DNA from: Enterobacter hormaechei ATCC 49162
Lineage (GTDB): Bacteria; Pseudomonadota; Gammaproteobacteria; Enterobacterales; Enterobacteriaceae
Length of the DNA: 64,000 nt
Reading direction: 5' to 3'
NCBI RefSeq assembly: GCF_001875655.1
Contig: NZ_MKEQ01000002.1
Location: 824,846-888,845, forward strand
Positions within the stretch are counted from its first letter, which is position 1. Every line of letters begins with the position of its first letter. Under the pieces are notes generated by a model. That model was given only the letters and a program-made list of their open reading frames with translations, was not told where the DNA came from and ran no database searches. The translations under genes and the position numbers were made by a program. Positions 10,808 through 19,461 of the stretch are shown in pieces.

Positions 10808-12046
10808 TTATTGATCCGGCGCGGCGGCGTACGCACCGTTTTTTAATAATTGGGAAGAGGTTTGCGCCTTGCGGGCATAGATCCAGCGCGCGGACAGCGG
10901 CGTGGCAATGGCGGCTACAACCGACAGGGCGGCAATTAAGAGATAACCGGACGACAGGTTAATATGTTGCATCATCACGCCCATCATCACCGGCCCGGCA
11001 AACATGCCGCAGGAATAGATGGTCTGGAATAATCCCATCCGCGTGGATTGCTCGTCGGCGGTGGTATTGACCACGCTGAGCGACATAAACGCGGCAAACG
11101 CCATACCGAACGAAAAGCCTGCCAGCGCCTGCCACAGATAAATGACATACATATTGCTGGTGAAGGGGATGCCGAAGGTGGAGATCACCTGTAAGGCGAT
11201 GCCGAGTACGGCGGTTTTGACCAGCCCAAGGCGCTGATAAAACACCGAGCTGCACAGGGCGATGGCCAGCCCGTAAAACAGAAGATGAATGTTACCCAGC
11301 ACCGCGAGGATCCCCGCCCGGGCGCCAAGCTGCTCCGCATAGACCGGCGTCAGCGTGTCGCGGGTGGCAAAGGGCACCAGAATCACGACGGTTGCCAGAA
11401 TGCCAATCAGCCAGACGGAACGGTCGGCCAGCTGCTGGCGTGCCCCGGTAATGCAAGCTTTCAGCGTGGGGGCCTGCACCGGATCGTGCACGTCCTTAAT
11501 GCGGGTCGTCAGGAATAACGCCACCAGCGCAGAGATGCACGAGACAAAAAAGGCGATGTTGTTGGCGAAATAGTGAATCAGCACCGCGCCAATGCAATTG
11601 CCGAGAAAAACGCCGATGGGGCCAGCCAGCGCCAGCAGTGCGACGGCGGCCGGGGCTTCGCTGCGATCGAAGTAACGCATGAACAGAATGTTATACAGCA
11701 CCCAGGTCGCCGCCGTGACGCCGTCAGCCGCTTTTGCCAGATACAGCGTAAGGGCGTTGGGTTCAAGCCAGGCAATCGGCCAGGCGATAATTGGCAGCAG
11801 CAGACCAATCTGGATAAAGATCCTGCGACTTTTCACCACGTCGGAAATAATGCCCAGCGGGAAGCGTATCAGAAGGGTTGCCAGCCCGGACGCGCCCATG
11901 ATGATCCCCATGATCTGCGGCTCAATGCCCTGGTTGATCATCATGGGGGCCAGGAAGGCATCAATGCTGTGGATGCAGATGAAGAACAGGATGCTGATGA
12001 TAAAAAAGAGCCGGGCTTCCCGACGGCGTAACAGTGCTCGAAACAT
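10808..12046 (-). CDS. MFS transporter of the catabolic locus
   Basis: A 412-residue major facilitator with about 12 hydrophobic segments. The loop between helices 2 and 3 contains the MFS pattern around RFPLGIISDVVKSRR. It is a sugar/acid-type importer by family, with substrate unknown. The ATG at 12046 follows AGAGG, and an upstream TTG frame to 12088 is not needed. It is the first gene of the minus operon and its promoter region carries one of two palindromic candidate operators for the divergent LacI-type regulator. It probably imports the compound degraded by the enzymes encoded on both arms. Confidence 0.85.
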   Translation of the reverse strand: MFRALLRRREARLFFIISILFFICIHSIDAFLAPMMINQGIEPQIMGIIMGASGLATLLIRFPLGIISDVVKSRRIFIQIGLLLPIIAWPIAWLEPNALTLYLAKAADGVTAATWVLYNILFMRYFDRSEAPAAVALLALAGPIGVFLGNCIGAVLIHYFANNIAFFVSCISALVALFLTTRIKDVHDPVQAPTLKACITGARQQLADRSVWLIGILATVVILVPFATRDTLTPVYAEQLGARAGILAVLGNIHLLFYGLAIALCSSVFYQRLGLVKTAVLGIALQVISTFGIPFTSNMYVIYLWQALAGFSFGMAFAAFMSLSVVNTTADEQSTRMGLFQTIYSCGMFAGPVMMGVMMQHINLSSGYLLIAALSVVAAIATPLSARWIYARKAQTSSQLLKNGAYAAAPDQ

Positions 12047-12161
12047 GGTTTTGAACCTCTTGAGAAGTAATGGGTTATAACCAGCCAAGTACGACGTTTA
12101 CCGGTTCAATCCTTTGGGCGACTCCTGTTCTCTCCGGTACCATGACGGTATGAAAACGTTC

Positions 12162-12177
12162 TTGCATACGTATTCAA
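12162..12177. promoter_or_regulatory. Candidate LacI-family operator 1
   Basis: TTGCATACGTATTCAA is a palindrome with one mismatch and the central CG typical of LacI/GalR-family operators. It lies 115 bp upstream of the MFS start. Confidence 0.65.
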
Positions 12178-12251
12178 GAATTGAAGTTACGAAAAGGTTT
12201 CATGTTTGTAAAGTGATCTCGATCTTGTTGTGAGAATATTAATTTTTTGTG

Positions 12252-12267
12252 TTGCATACGCATGCAA
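12252..12267. promoter_or_regulatory. Candidate LacI-family operator 2
   Basis: TTGCATACGCATGCAA differs from operator 1 at two positions and from the perfect palindrome at one. The two sites are 90 bp apart, a distance compatible with looping by a dimer-of-dimers repressor. This one lies 87 bp upstream of the regulator start. Confidence 0.65.
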
Positions 12268-12354
12268 AGGTGGTGTAAGTATAAAAAACACCCACTCGCT
12301 GAGGCAGGTAAACACCTCGGAACGGGGTGGGGCGTTGATAAGGAATCAGGGGTA

Positions 12355-13425
12355 ATGAAACGTAAGACTTTTGCAGCAGTCACATCCCAGCAGGTCGCAC
12401 AGCTGGCGGGCGTATCGCAATCCGCCGTGTCGCGAACCTTCACGCCGGGCGCCAGTATCTCACCGGCGACGCGTGAAAAAGTGCTGAAGGCGGCGCGGGA
12501 GCTGGGCTATCGTCCGAACGCGATTGCCCGTTCGCTCAATACGGCCCGCTCGCGCATTATCGGCGTGGTGATCTCTTATTTTGATAATCCCTTTTATTCG
12601 CAGGTGCTGGAGGCGCTGGCACAAAAACTGGACACGCTGAACTATCACCTGCTGCTGTTCGTTGGCGACCGTGAAGGTAACGTTGACCGTATTTTTGACC
12701 AGATTATGCAGTACCGGGTGGATGGCATTGTGCTGGCCTCGGTGACGCTGTCGCTGGAGTTATCTGAAGAGTGCCTCGCCGCCGGGATACCGGTGGTGCT
12801 GTTTAACCGCAGCGAAGAGAGCGGCATGGCCTCCAGCGTAAACAGTAATAACGAAGCGGCGGCGCGGCAGATTGCCGAGTTTCTGCTGGCGGGGGAGCAT
12901 CAGCGTTTCGCTTATGTGGGCGGCGTGGCCGACTCGCCGGTCAATATCGCCCGCCAGCGCGGGTTCATTTCCACGCTGGAAGAGCACGGCATTACCGACG
13001 TGCGGGTAGTGCACGGCAACTACGACGTTCAGCAAACTACCCGCGCGGCTTATGCCCTGTTTTCAGCGTCGCCCGCGCCGGATGCGGTCTTTGTCGCCAA
13101 CGACCATATGGCCGTCACGGTGATGGATGTGGCGCGCTATGAATTTGGTTTGCGCGTTCCGGAGGAGGTCTCCGTGGTCGGGTATGACGACATCGGCCCT
13201 TCCGGCTGGCCCTCCTACGCGCTCACCTCGGCATCGCAGCCGGTTGGCGCGATGGTGGATGCCACGGTGGAGCTGTTAATGAAGCAAATTGACAGCGGAA
13301 CCATCGAGCCTGAACAGATTACGGTGCCCGGTACGCTGGTGATACGCCACTCGGCGCGTCGCCCACGCAGCGGCGTTATCGAAACCAATGGTTTAACGCT
13401 ATTTCAGTCCAGGGAGCGCAAATGA
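12355..13425 (+). CDS. LacI/GalR-family transcriptional regulator
   Basis: A 356-residue repressor. An N-terminal helix-turn-helix (VTSQQVAQLAGVSQSAVSR, about residues 9-27) with hinge segment YRPNAIARSL is followed by a periplasmic-binding-protein-like effector domain (IIGVVISYFDNPFYSQ onward, VVGYDDI near the end). The start is the ATG at 12355 after AGGGG; a longer frame to 12247 would be unusual for the family. It is the first gene of the plus arm and overlaps the next gene by 4 bases (ATGA), so it is co-transcribed with the enzymes. Two palindromes upstream are likely its own operators and would control both arms, with release by a pathway metabolite. Confidence 0.9.
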   Translation: MKRKTFAAVTSQQVAQLAGVSQSAVSRTFTPGASISPATREKVLKAARELGYRPNAIARSLNTARSRIIGVVISYFDNPFYSQVLEALAQKLDTLNYHLLLFVGDREGNVDRIFDQIMQYRVDGIVLASVTLSLELSEECLAAGIPVVLFNRSEESGMASSVNSNNEAAARQIAEFLLAGEHQRFAYVGGVADSPVNIARQRGFISTLEEHGITDVRVVHGNYDVQQTTRAAYALFSASPAPDAVFVANDHMAVTVMDVARYEFGLRVPEEVSVVGYDDIGPSGWPSYALTSASQPVGAMVDATVELLMKQIDSGTIEPEQITVPGTLVIRHSARRPRSGVIETNGLTLFQSRERK

Positions 13426-14393
13426 CAAGATTGCGGGGCTTCAGCCCACAATTCGACTCCATCCAGCAGTTCATTTTGACGCTGACGCACGTGGTGTGGG
13501 AGCAGAAAGATATCGGCCAGCTGGCGGATTTTTACGCTATGCCGGTGGTTTTCACCACCCCGGAAAAACAGCTGCATGAACTTTCTCAGTTTATGCGCCT
13601 GACGCTTGAGGCGATGCACAGTTTTCCCCAGCGTGCGGTGCTGACGGAGGATATTCTGTGCAGCCAGAATCCGGGTGATGAATATTACGCGGCGCAGCGC
13701 ACGGTTGCGCGAATTCAGCACCAGGGAGAGGGCTTTTTTGGTCCACCCACCGGGAAAAATGTCTGGGTCCGCACCTGGGCCGATCGCATCTGTGTTGACG
13801 GTGCCGTGCGTCAGGAGTGGCTGCTTCAGGATCGCGCGGCGATTGTGGCGCAGCTGGGGCTGGATGTTCGTGAATTTGCCGTTAACCTGGCGACCATGCG
13901 CCAGCAGCTCGGGGTGGAGATGGTTTCAGCCGAGACGCTGGACGCCCGCTGGGCGGGCGGGCCGGAGGGCGACGACGTGGAAGGGGCGCTGGCCGGGGTC
14001 GTTGAGCGCTACTTAACGATGTGGGCGGGCGGCAACAGCGGCGTGGTGCCTGGTCTTTATCATCCGGCGGCGACGCTGTACGCGCCGGGACACTGCATCT
14101 GTACCGGCGAACAGGACATTGGCGCACAGCTTTCCGGCTACCGCGCCTCGTTTGCCGACAGCGAAACGCAGCTCCATCACCTGATTGTGCGTAAAGATCC
14201 TCATGAGCCGATTCGACTTTCATTGCGCTGGTCGTTATTAACCTGGCATGACGGTTACGGCAAATTTGGTGCGCCGACCCGTAAACCGATATCCATTACC
14301 GGTATTAGCCAGCTTGAATTACGTGACGGTTTAATTTTCCGTGAATATCTGGGGATCGATGAATTAGCGATCTGGTCGCAAATAGTGAATTAA
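13422..14393 (+). CDS. SnoaL/NTF2-like protein 1
   Basis: A 323-residue protein with two NTF2-like (cone-fold) halves, each with the WxxKDIxxLxxFY-type opening and an ending in which a charged strand follows RxEW or FREYL. The SnoaL superfamily covers polyketide cyclases, isomerases and dehydratases, and proteins with only a binding role. It is related to the next gene, so the pair arose by duplication. Its start overlaps the regulator stop and AGGGAG precedes it by 6 bases. No catalytic residue set can be assigned from sequence. Its placement in an inducible catabolic operon suggests an isomerase or dehydratase step. Confidence 0.7.
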   Translation: MTRLRGFSPQFDSIQQFILTLTHVVWEQKDIGQLADFYAMPVVFTTPEKQLHELSQFMRLTLEAMHSFPQRAVLTEDILCSQNPGDEYYAAQRTVARIQHQGEGFFGPPTGKNVWVRTWADRICVDGAVRQEWLLQDRAAIVAQLGLDVREFAVNLATMRQQLGVEMVSAETLDARWAGGPEGDDVEGALAGVVERYLTMWAGGNSGVVPGLYHPAATLYAPGHCICTGEQDIGAQLSGYRASFADSETQLHHLIVRKDPHEPIRLSLRWSLLTWHDGYGKFGAPTRKPISITGISQLELRDGLIFREYLGIDELAIWSQIVN

Positions 14394-14400
14394 CAGAGGC

Positions 14401-14475
14401 GGCAGCCCTCTTATTCTGGCTGCCAAAAATAATCGTGCTTAATTCACCCTCACTTGCGGGTGCGGGTTTTTATTG
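14401..14475 (+). terminator. Hairpins between the two SnoaL-like genes
   Basis: GGCAGCC and GGCTGCC form one stem at 14401-14424. CACCC and GGGTG form a second at 14445-14462, followed by CGGGTTTTTATT. The second resembles a weak intrinsic terminator or an attenuating/processing hairpin that would lower expression of downstream genes relative to the regulator. Confidence 0.4.
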
Positions 14476-14499
14476 TCTGAAAACAGAGCAGGAGTTTAT

Positions 14500-15642
14500 A
14501 TGTCTTCAACTGAAGCAACAAATAAAGCACCAGCCGTACCCGAAAGAAGCAGCGTGAAAGCGCTGAAAGAGGAGCCTGTATTACAGGTGGAGCGTCGTGA
14601 TTTTGTCGATCTGGTACCGGAAAAAAGACCGCGCGTGCAATCCTTACGCGGCTTTGATGACTGCTATACCGATATTGTCGATTACATTGTTCGCTGCACC
14701 CATAAAATATGGGACGAGCGCGACGTTGGCTTAATTTATTCCCACTATACCCATAATTGTGTGCTTTATAACGCGCTGGGCACATTATATAACCGCGAGC
14801 AGGTGGTGCAGGACACGCTGCAACGCTTAATTGCCTTCCCGGAACGACGCGGAATGGCCACCCAGGTTATCTGGAACGGGAATGACGTTGACGGTTTTTA
14901 TACCTCTCACCTGGTGACGGGAAGCGGGCGGCATACCCAGCACAGTCATTTAGGTAAGCCGACAAACCGCACCTTTGTAACCCGTACCGTGGCGGATTGC
15001 ATGATCCACGAGAATAAAATTTACCGGGAGTGGGTGGTCAGCGACAACATGTCGTTGATGAAACAGCTCGGCCTGAATACCGATCAGATCGCGTTTAACA
15101 TGGCAAAAGAGCAGTTTGATAAAGGCTTCCGCGTGATGGACATTGGTGAAAATGGCCGCATGCTGGGGCAATATCCGCCGGAGATGGAATGCGATGTGTC
15201 TATTGCGCACACCGATACGGAGGAGCAGTGCCTGCGCTGGCTGCATGAGATCTACAACCGCCGGATGTTCGGCAAAATCAAAGAGGTTTACGCGCCGAAC
15301 GTGCAGTGGCACGGACCGCTGATGAAAGAGCTGTACGGCACCGCGGCGGTAACCCATCAGACGCTGGCGCTGGTAGGCATGATCCCTGACGGCGCGTGGC
15401 TGCCGCAGCATATCTGCTCCAACCCGTGCGATGAAGGCGGCGTAAAAGTCGCGGTTCGCTGGATCATTGAAGGGCATCACCTGGGGTATGGCGAGCTGGG
15501 CAAACCGACCGGGGAACGACTCTTCGTGATGGGCATGTCGCACTACCACATCGTCAACGGAAAAATTGTTGATGAATGGGTCGTTTATGACCACCTGGCG
15601 CTGCTGGCGCAAATCAAACTCGGCCAGATGGAGGACGCGTAA
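14500..15642 (+). CDS. SnoaL/NTF2-like protein 2
   Basis: A 380-residue protein with about 60 polar N-terminal residues and then two NTF2-like domains (about 65-200 and 245-375). Conserved elements include CTHKIWDERDVGLIYSHY in the first half and WIIEGHHLGYGELGKPTG in the second. It is related to the preceding gene product. The ATG at 14500 has CAGGAG seven bases upstream. The TTG at 14473 is less likely. The stop is immediately followed by the ATG of the HisD-like gene (TAAATG), so the two are translated in tandem. It may convert or present the substrate for that dehydrogenase. This is inference from position. Confidence 0.7.
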   Translation: MSSTEATNKAPAVPERSSVKALKEEPVLQVERRDFVDLVPEKRPRVQSLRGFDDCYTDIVDYIVRCTHKIWDERDVGLIYSHYTHNCVLYNALGTLYNREQVVQDTLQRLIAFPERRGMATQVIWNGNDVDGFYTSHLVTGSGRHTQHSHLGKPTNRTFVTRTVADCMIHENKIYREWVVSDNMSLMKQLGLNTDQIAFNMAKEQFDKGFRVMDIGENGRMLGQYPPEMECDVSIAHTDTEEQCLRWLHEIYNRRMFGKIKEVYAPNVQWHGPLMKELYGTAAVTHQTLALVGMIPDGAWLPQHICSNPCDEGGVKVAVRWIIEGHHLGYGELGKPTGERLFVMGMSHYHIVNGKIVDEWVVYDHLALLAQIKLGQMEDA

Positions 15643-16938
15643 ATGTTGAATCAGGTGAGCTGGATCAAGCATCCGCAGGGGCAGGATGTTCAGGCCGATC
15701 GTTCGTTAACGGAGACGGTCCGCGCCATCATCGAACGCGTGAAAAGCGAAGGTGACGCCGCGCTAAGAGCCTTTTCGCAGCAGTTTGATAAGGTCGTGCC
15801 CGCGCAGTTTGAGGTGAGCGAGCAGGAGATTGCCGACGCGCTGGAGGGGATGGATGCTCAGACGCGTCGCGACAGTGAGTTTGCGATTAATCAGGTGCGC
15901 CGTTTCGCGCAGGCGCAGCTGGCGACCATGCAGCCGCTGGAGACAGAGACGCTGCCGGGCGTACATCTCGGCCACCGGATCATCCCGGTGCAGACGGTGG
16001 GCTGCTACGTGCCGGGCGGACGGTATCCGATTCTTTCCGCCCCCGTGATGTCGATTGTCCCTGCGACGGTGGCGGGCTGCGAACAGATTATCGCCTGCCT
16101 GCCGCCGGGCGCGCATCCGGCGATGATCGCGGTATGCCATCTGGCGGGTGCGCACCGCATATTCAAAGTTGGCGGCGCACAGGCTATTGCGGCCATGGCC
16201 TGGGGCACGGAGAGCATTCCGTCGGTAGATAAAATTGTTGGGCCAGGCAACGCCTTTGTTAACGAAGCGAAGCGCCAGGTGTTCGGTAAAGTCGGCATTG
16301 ACGCGCTCGCCGGGCCAAGCGAAATATTCACCATCGCGGACGACAGCGCCGACCCGCGCATTCTGGCCGCCGATATGCTGGCCCAGGCAGAGCACGATAT
16401 TCACACCCGCGTCGGGCTGGCGACGACCAGCCGGGATATCGCGGAGCGTACTCTGGCGGAAGTGGAGCGTCAGCTCGCCAGCCTGCCAACGGCGGCAACG
16501 GCGGGGGAGGCGTGGCGTCGGCAGGGTGAGATTGTGCTCTGCGAAGATGAAGCGCAGCTGATTGCGTTTGCTGACCATATGGCGACGGAGCATTTGCAGG
16601 TGCATACCCGCGATCCGCACGCGACGGCGGCGAAGATCCGCAATTACGGTTCGCTGTTTATTGGTCAGAACGCCAGCGTGGTGTTCTCCGATAAATGCTG
16701 TGGTACTAACCACACGTTACCGACCATGGCGGCGGCACGCTATACCGGCGGTCTGTGGGTAGGGGCGTACGTTAAAATCTGTACCCATCAGTGGATTGAT
16801 GAGCAGGGTATCCCGGCAATCGCAGAACCGGCGATCCGCCAGAGCCGTACCGAGGGGATGCAGGGGCACCGACAGGCGGCGGAAATTCGCCTGCGTCCGC
16901 AGGACATCGACGCCATTACTACCGGCCTGCGTGACTAA
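15643..16938 (+). CDS. HisD-like NAD-dependent alcohol dehydrogenase, paralogue 2
   Basis: A 431-residue histidinol dehydrogenase superfamily member. Expected zinc and catalytic positions appear retained: Gln/His in LAQAEHDIH, Glu-His in ATEHLQVH, Asp in SDKCCGTNH and His in GMQGHRQAA. It shares much of the core with the paralogue at 9410 ([38 protein letters not shown]), but the two differ throughout, so this is an old duplication rather than a recent one. It follows the SnoaL-like gene with no gap. It probably oxidises an alcohol, possibly through the aldehyde to the acid as HisD does. It is not the biosynthetic hisD, which belongs to the his operon. Confidence 0.85.
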   Translation: MLNQVSWIKHPQGQDVQADRSLTETVRAIIERVKSEGDAALRAFSQQFDKVVPAQFEVSEQEIADALEGMDAQTRRDSEFAINQVRRFAQAQLATMQPLETETLPGVHLGHRIIPVQTVGCYVPGGRYPILSAPVMSIVPATVAGCEQIIACLPPGAHPAMIAVCHLAGAHRIFKVGGAQAIAAMAWGTESIPSVDKIVGPGNAFVNEAKRQVFGKVGIDALAGPSEIFTIADDSADPRILAADMLAQAEHDIHTRVGLATTSRDIAERTLAEVERQLASLPTAATAGEAWRRQGEIVLCEDEAQLIAFADHMATEHLQVHTRDPHATAAKIRNYGSLFIGQNASVVFSDKCCGTNHTLPTMAAARYTGGLWVGAYVKICTHQWIDEQGIPAIAEPAIRQSRTEGMQGHRQAAEIRLRPQDIDAITTGLRD

Positions 16939-16990
16939 ATCCTGCCCGGGCAGCCTCCTGCCCGGCTTTCTGCACAGGAAACCAGAGACG

Positions 16991-18307
16991 ATGATGCGCC
17001 TGATACCGTCCGAGGACTGCCCGGAAGAGATCGCCCGACGACTCGACGCCATACAGCAACATCGCGCGCTGAACGCGATCCTCGGGGTTAACCCGGATGC
17101 CCTCTCTCTGGCGAAACAGTATCAACAGCTGGCCCGGCAAGGGGTACAGATCGGCCCTTTGCACGGCGTACCGGTGATCGTAAAAGATAATATCGCCTGC
17201 GCGCCGATGCCCGTCACCCTTGGCTGCCGTGCGCTGGCCTCACTCGCAGCAACTTCAGACGCCCGCGTTGTACAGCGGCTGCGCGGGGCCGGGGCGATTA
17301 TCCTCGCCAGAGCGAATATGTCCGAGTTTGCCTTCGACGTGCGCTCGCGAAGCTCGCTGGGGGGCGATGTGGCGAATCCCCTTTGCCCGTCGGTGACTGC
17401 CGGAGGCTCCAGCGGAGGATGCGCCGCTGCGGTTGCAGCCGGAATGGCGGATGGCGCGCTGGGAACCGATACCGGTGGCTCTGTGCGCATTCCCTGTAGT
17501 TATACCGGGCTGGTAGGACTCCGGCCCACGTTTCGCCGGGCACAGTTAGACGGCGTTGCGCCGCTGTCACCCAGCAAAGACACCGTCGGACCCATGGTGC
17601 ATAGCGTTGAAGATGCCGCCCTTCTGCATGCCGTTATCCACGGTTTGCCGCCGGTTGCACTTCCTGCGCGTTCGCTGAAAGGCGTTCGCTTTGGCGTGGT
17701 GACCGCGTTACAGGGTGAGGATGAGGTACAGCTGGAGGTCTGGCAGTCGGCGCTGGACACGTTGCGCCGTGCCGGGGCGACGCTGGTGGCGGTTTCACTC
17801 CCCTTTCTGGAAGAGGTGAGGCAGGCCACCTGCCTCAGTCTGTATGAATTTCGCGTGGCGATTGACGGCTGGCTTAGCAAACAGCCTGGTGCCCCGTCAG
17901 GATTAACGGACATTGTGGCTTCCGGCGCTTTCCTGCCGGAGTTTGCGCCGTTTCTACGCCAGATGCTGACGTGTGACACGCTGAAAACCCCGCTCTGGCT
18001 GGCGGGGCGACGTTTTCAGCGTCTGCTGCGGCAGAACCTGCGCCGGGTGGCGGAGGCGCAGCGCATCGACGGATTTCTGTATCCCACCGTACAACGATTA
18101 CCGGATAGCCTGGCGAAAATGCCGCCCGGTTGCGCGCCGGAGCTTGCCGCCATCAGCGGCCTGCCTGCCATTACGTTGCCCTGTGGCGTAAGCCGTATCG
18201 GGCTGCCGGTGGGGATGGAAATGTTATCGGTGCAGGAGGATGAAACGGTGCTGATGACGCTGGCGCTGGCGTGTGAGAGGGCGTTGGGCGGGGAGTGTAA
18301 GATATAA
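16991..18307 (+). CDS. Amidase-signature family hydrolase
   Basis: A 438-residue amidase-signature enzyme. The Ser-cisSer-Lys triad is visible: lysine in VIVKDN, the bridging serine in TAGGSSGG and the nucleophile in GTDTGGSVRIP. Family members hydrolyse amides, carbamoyl groups or allophanate-type ureido compounds in the cytoplasm. The ATG at 16991 (the next codon is also ATG) is about 50 bases after the HisD-like gene. It is the last gene of the plus arm and is followed by a hairpin. It implies that a substrate or intermediate of the pathway carries an amide, which fits with enzymes related to histidinol dehydrogenase, but the compound is unknown. Confidence 0.85.
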   Translation: MMRLIPSEDCPEEIARRLDAIQQHRALNAILGVNPDALSLAKQYQQLARQGVQIGPLHGVPVIVKDNIACAPMPVTLGCRALASLAATSDARVVQRLRGAGAIILARANMSEFAFDVRSRSSLGGDVANPLCPSVTAGGSSGGCAAAVAAGMADGALGTDTGGSVRIPCSYTGLVGLRPTFRRAQLDGVAPLSPSKDTVGPMVHSVEDAALLHAVIHGLPPVALPARSLKGVRFGVVTALQGEDEVQLEVWQSALDTLRRAGATLVAVSLPFLEEVRQATCLSLYEFRVAIDGWLSKQPGAPSGLTDIVASGAFLPEFAPFLRQMLTCDTLKTPLWLAGRRFQRLLRQNLRRVAEAQRIDGFLYPTVQRLPDSLAKMPPGCAPELAAISGLPAITLPCGVSRIGLPVGMEMLSVQEDETVLMTLALACERALGGECKI

Positions 18308-18345
18308 AAAGCCCGCAGGGCTTGCGCCGTGCGGGTTCTGATGAC
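18308..18345 (+). terminator. Hairpin after the amidase gene
   Basis: CCCGCA and TGCGGG pair around an 11-base loop directly after the amidase stop. The following T tract is short, so it is a weak candidate terminator. A similar sequence occurs at 25609. Confidence 0.5.
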
Positions 18346-18364
18346 TTCACAGGATGGTAACGCT

Positions 18365-18396
18365 AAAACCCCCCTGCGATGGCAGGAGGGATTGGG
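18365..18396 (-). terminator. Terminator of the ABC importer operon
   Basis: On the minus strand CCTCCTGC and GCAGGGGG form a stem with loop CATC, followed by TTTT. It is placed just after the stop of the ATPase gene. Confidence 0.65.
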
Positions 18397-18404
18397 AACG
18401 CATT

Positions 18405-19460
18405 CTATGACCGCAGGCGCTTACCGGTTCTGGCATCAAACAAGAATATTTTTGCTGTATCTACGGTAAGGAAAACCTGCTGCCCCACGTTGATATCCAG
18501 CTTTTCATGAGACACCACGATCAGCTCCTGATCGTGAATACGCACCCGGATCTCCTGTCCTTCCCCGGTCATCTCAATCAGCACGATTTCCGCTGGCATC
18601 CCTGAATCGCCGATCCGGATATAGTGCGGTCGGGTGGCACAGATGATCTCCATCCCTTCAATGTGTGCGCTAAGGGGGCAGGGGAAACGGTAGCCGTTGT
18701 TGAGCACAATCTCGCCGTGCTGAATCACGCCCTTGAGGGTGTTAATTTCCGGCGTGCCGATAAAGCCCGCGACAAAGAGGTTATCCGGGTCACGGTACAG
18801 CTCTTCCGGGGTGCCGACCTGCTCAATATGCCCGGCATTCAGCACCACAATCCTGTCCGCCATGGTCATCGCTTCCGTCTGATCGTGCGTCACGTAGATG
18901 GTCGTGCGCCCCATCCGCTGGTGGATCTTACGGATTTCACCGCGCATTTTATGGCGCAGTTTGGCGTCCAGGTTGGAGAGCGGTTCATCAAACAAAAAGG
19001 CCTTCGGGTCACGCACCAGCGCGCGCCCCATCGCCACGCGCTGACGCTGGCCGCCGGAGAGATCCCGCGGGAGGCGATCGAGCAAATGCGTCAGGCCGAG
19101 GATTTCCGCCGCCTCTTCCACCCGGGCCATCCGTTCCGCTTTTGACACGCTGGCAAGCTTCAGGGCAAAGCTCATATTGTCCCGCACCTTCATGTGCGGG
19201 TAGAGCGCATAGCTCTGGAACACCATGGCGATATCGCGTTTTTTGGCGGGCAGGGTGTTGACCACCTCGCCGTGCATCAGCAGTTCACCGGAGGTGATGT
19301 CTTCCAGACCCGCAATCATGCGCAGCAGGGTAGATTTCCCACACCCGGACGGGCCGACCAGCACGATAAATTCGCCTTCATGAATGCTCAGCGAGATCCC
19401 TTTAATGATGCTGACGTTGCCGTAGGATTTGCCGAGATTATTTAAAACGATTTGGCTCAT
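18405..19460 (-). CDS. ABC importer ATPase, UgpC/MsmK/MalK type
   Basis: A 351-residue carbohydrate-type ABC ATPase. Walker [10 protein letters not shown] (about 36-44), Q-loop [10 protein letters not shown], signature LSGGQRQR, Walker B AFLFDEP and switch histidine in YVTHD are all intact. A C-terminal OB/TOBE-like regulatory domain follows (about 240-351). The start is the ATG at 19460. A longer open frame to 19619 falls inside the preceding gene. It sits at the end of the minus operon, one base after the glycohydrolase stop, and should energise the two LplBC-type permeases. Relatives of those permeases in Firmicutes often lack a linked ATPase, so a dedicated one here is worth noting. Confidence 0.9.
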   Translation of the reverse strand: MSQIVLNNLGKSYGNVSIIKGISLSIHEGEFIVLVGPSGCGKSTLLRMIAGLEDITSGELLMHGEVVNTLPAKKRDIAMVFQSYALYPHMKVRDNMSFALKLASVSKAERMARVEEAAEILGLTHLLDRLPRDLSGGQRQRVAMGRALVRDPKAFLFDEPLSNLDAKLRHKMRGEIRKIHQRMGRTTIYVTHDQTEAMTMADRIVVLNAGHIEQVGTPEELYRDPDNLFVAGFIGTPEINTLKGVIQHGEIVLNNGYRFPCPLSAHIEGMEIICATRPHYIRIGDSGMPAEIVLIEMTGEGQEIRVRIHDQELIVVSHEKLDINVGQQVFLTVDTAKIFLFDARTGKRLRS

Positions 19461-19461
19461 G

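Larger units (their letters stand above)
12047..12354. promoter_or_regulatory. Divergent promoter region between the transporter and the LacI-type regulator
   Basis: A 308-base region separating the two arms of the catabolic locus. It holds two related 16-bp palindromes (listed separately) and is AT-rich near 12180-12250, where promoters for both arms probably lie. A CRP site could be expected for a catabolic locus, but I cannot point to a convincing one. Confidence 0.6.
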
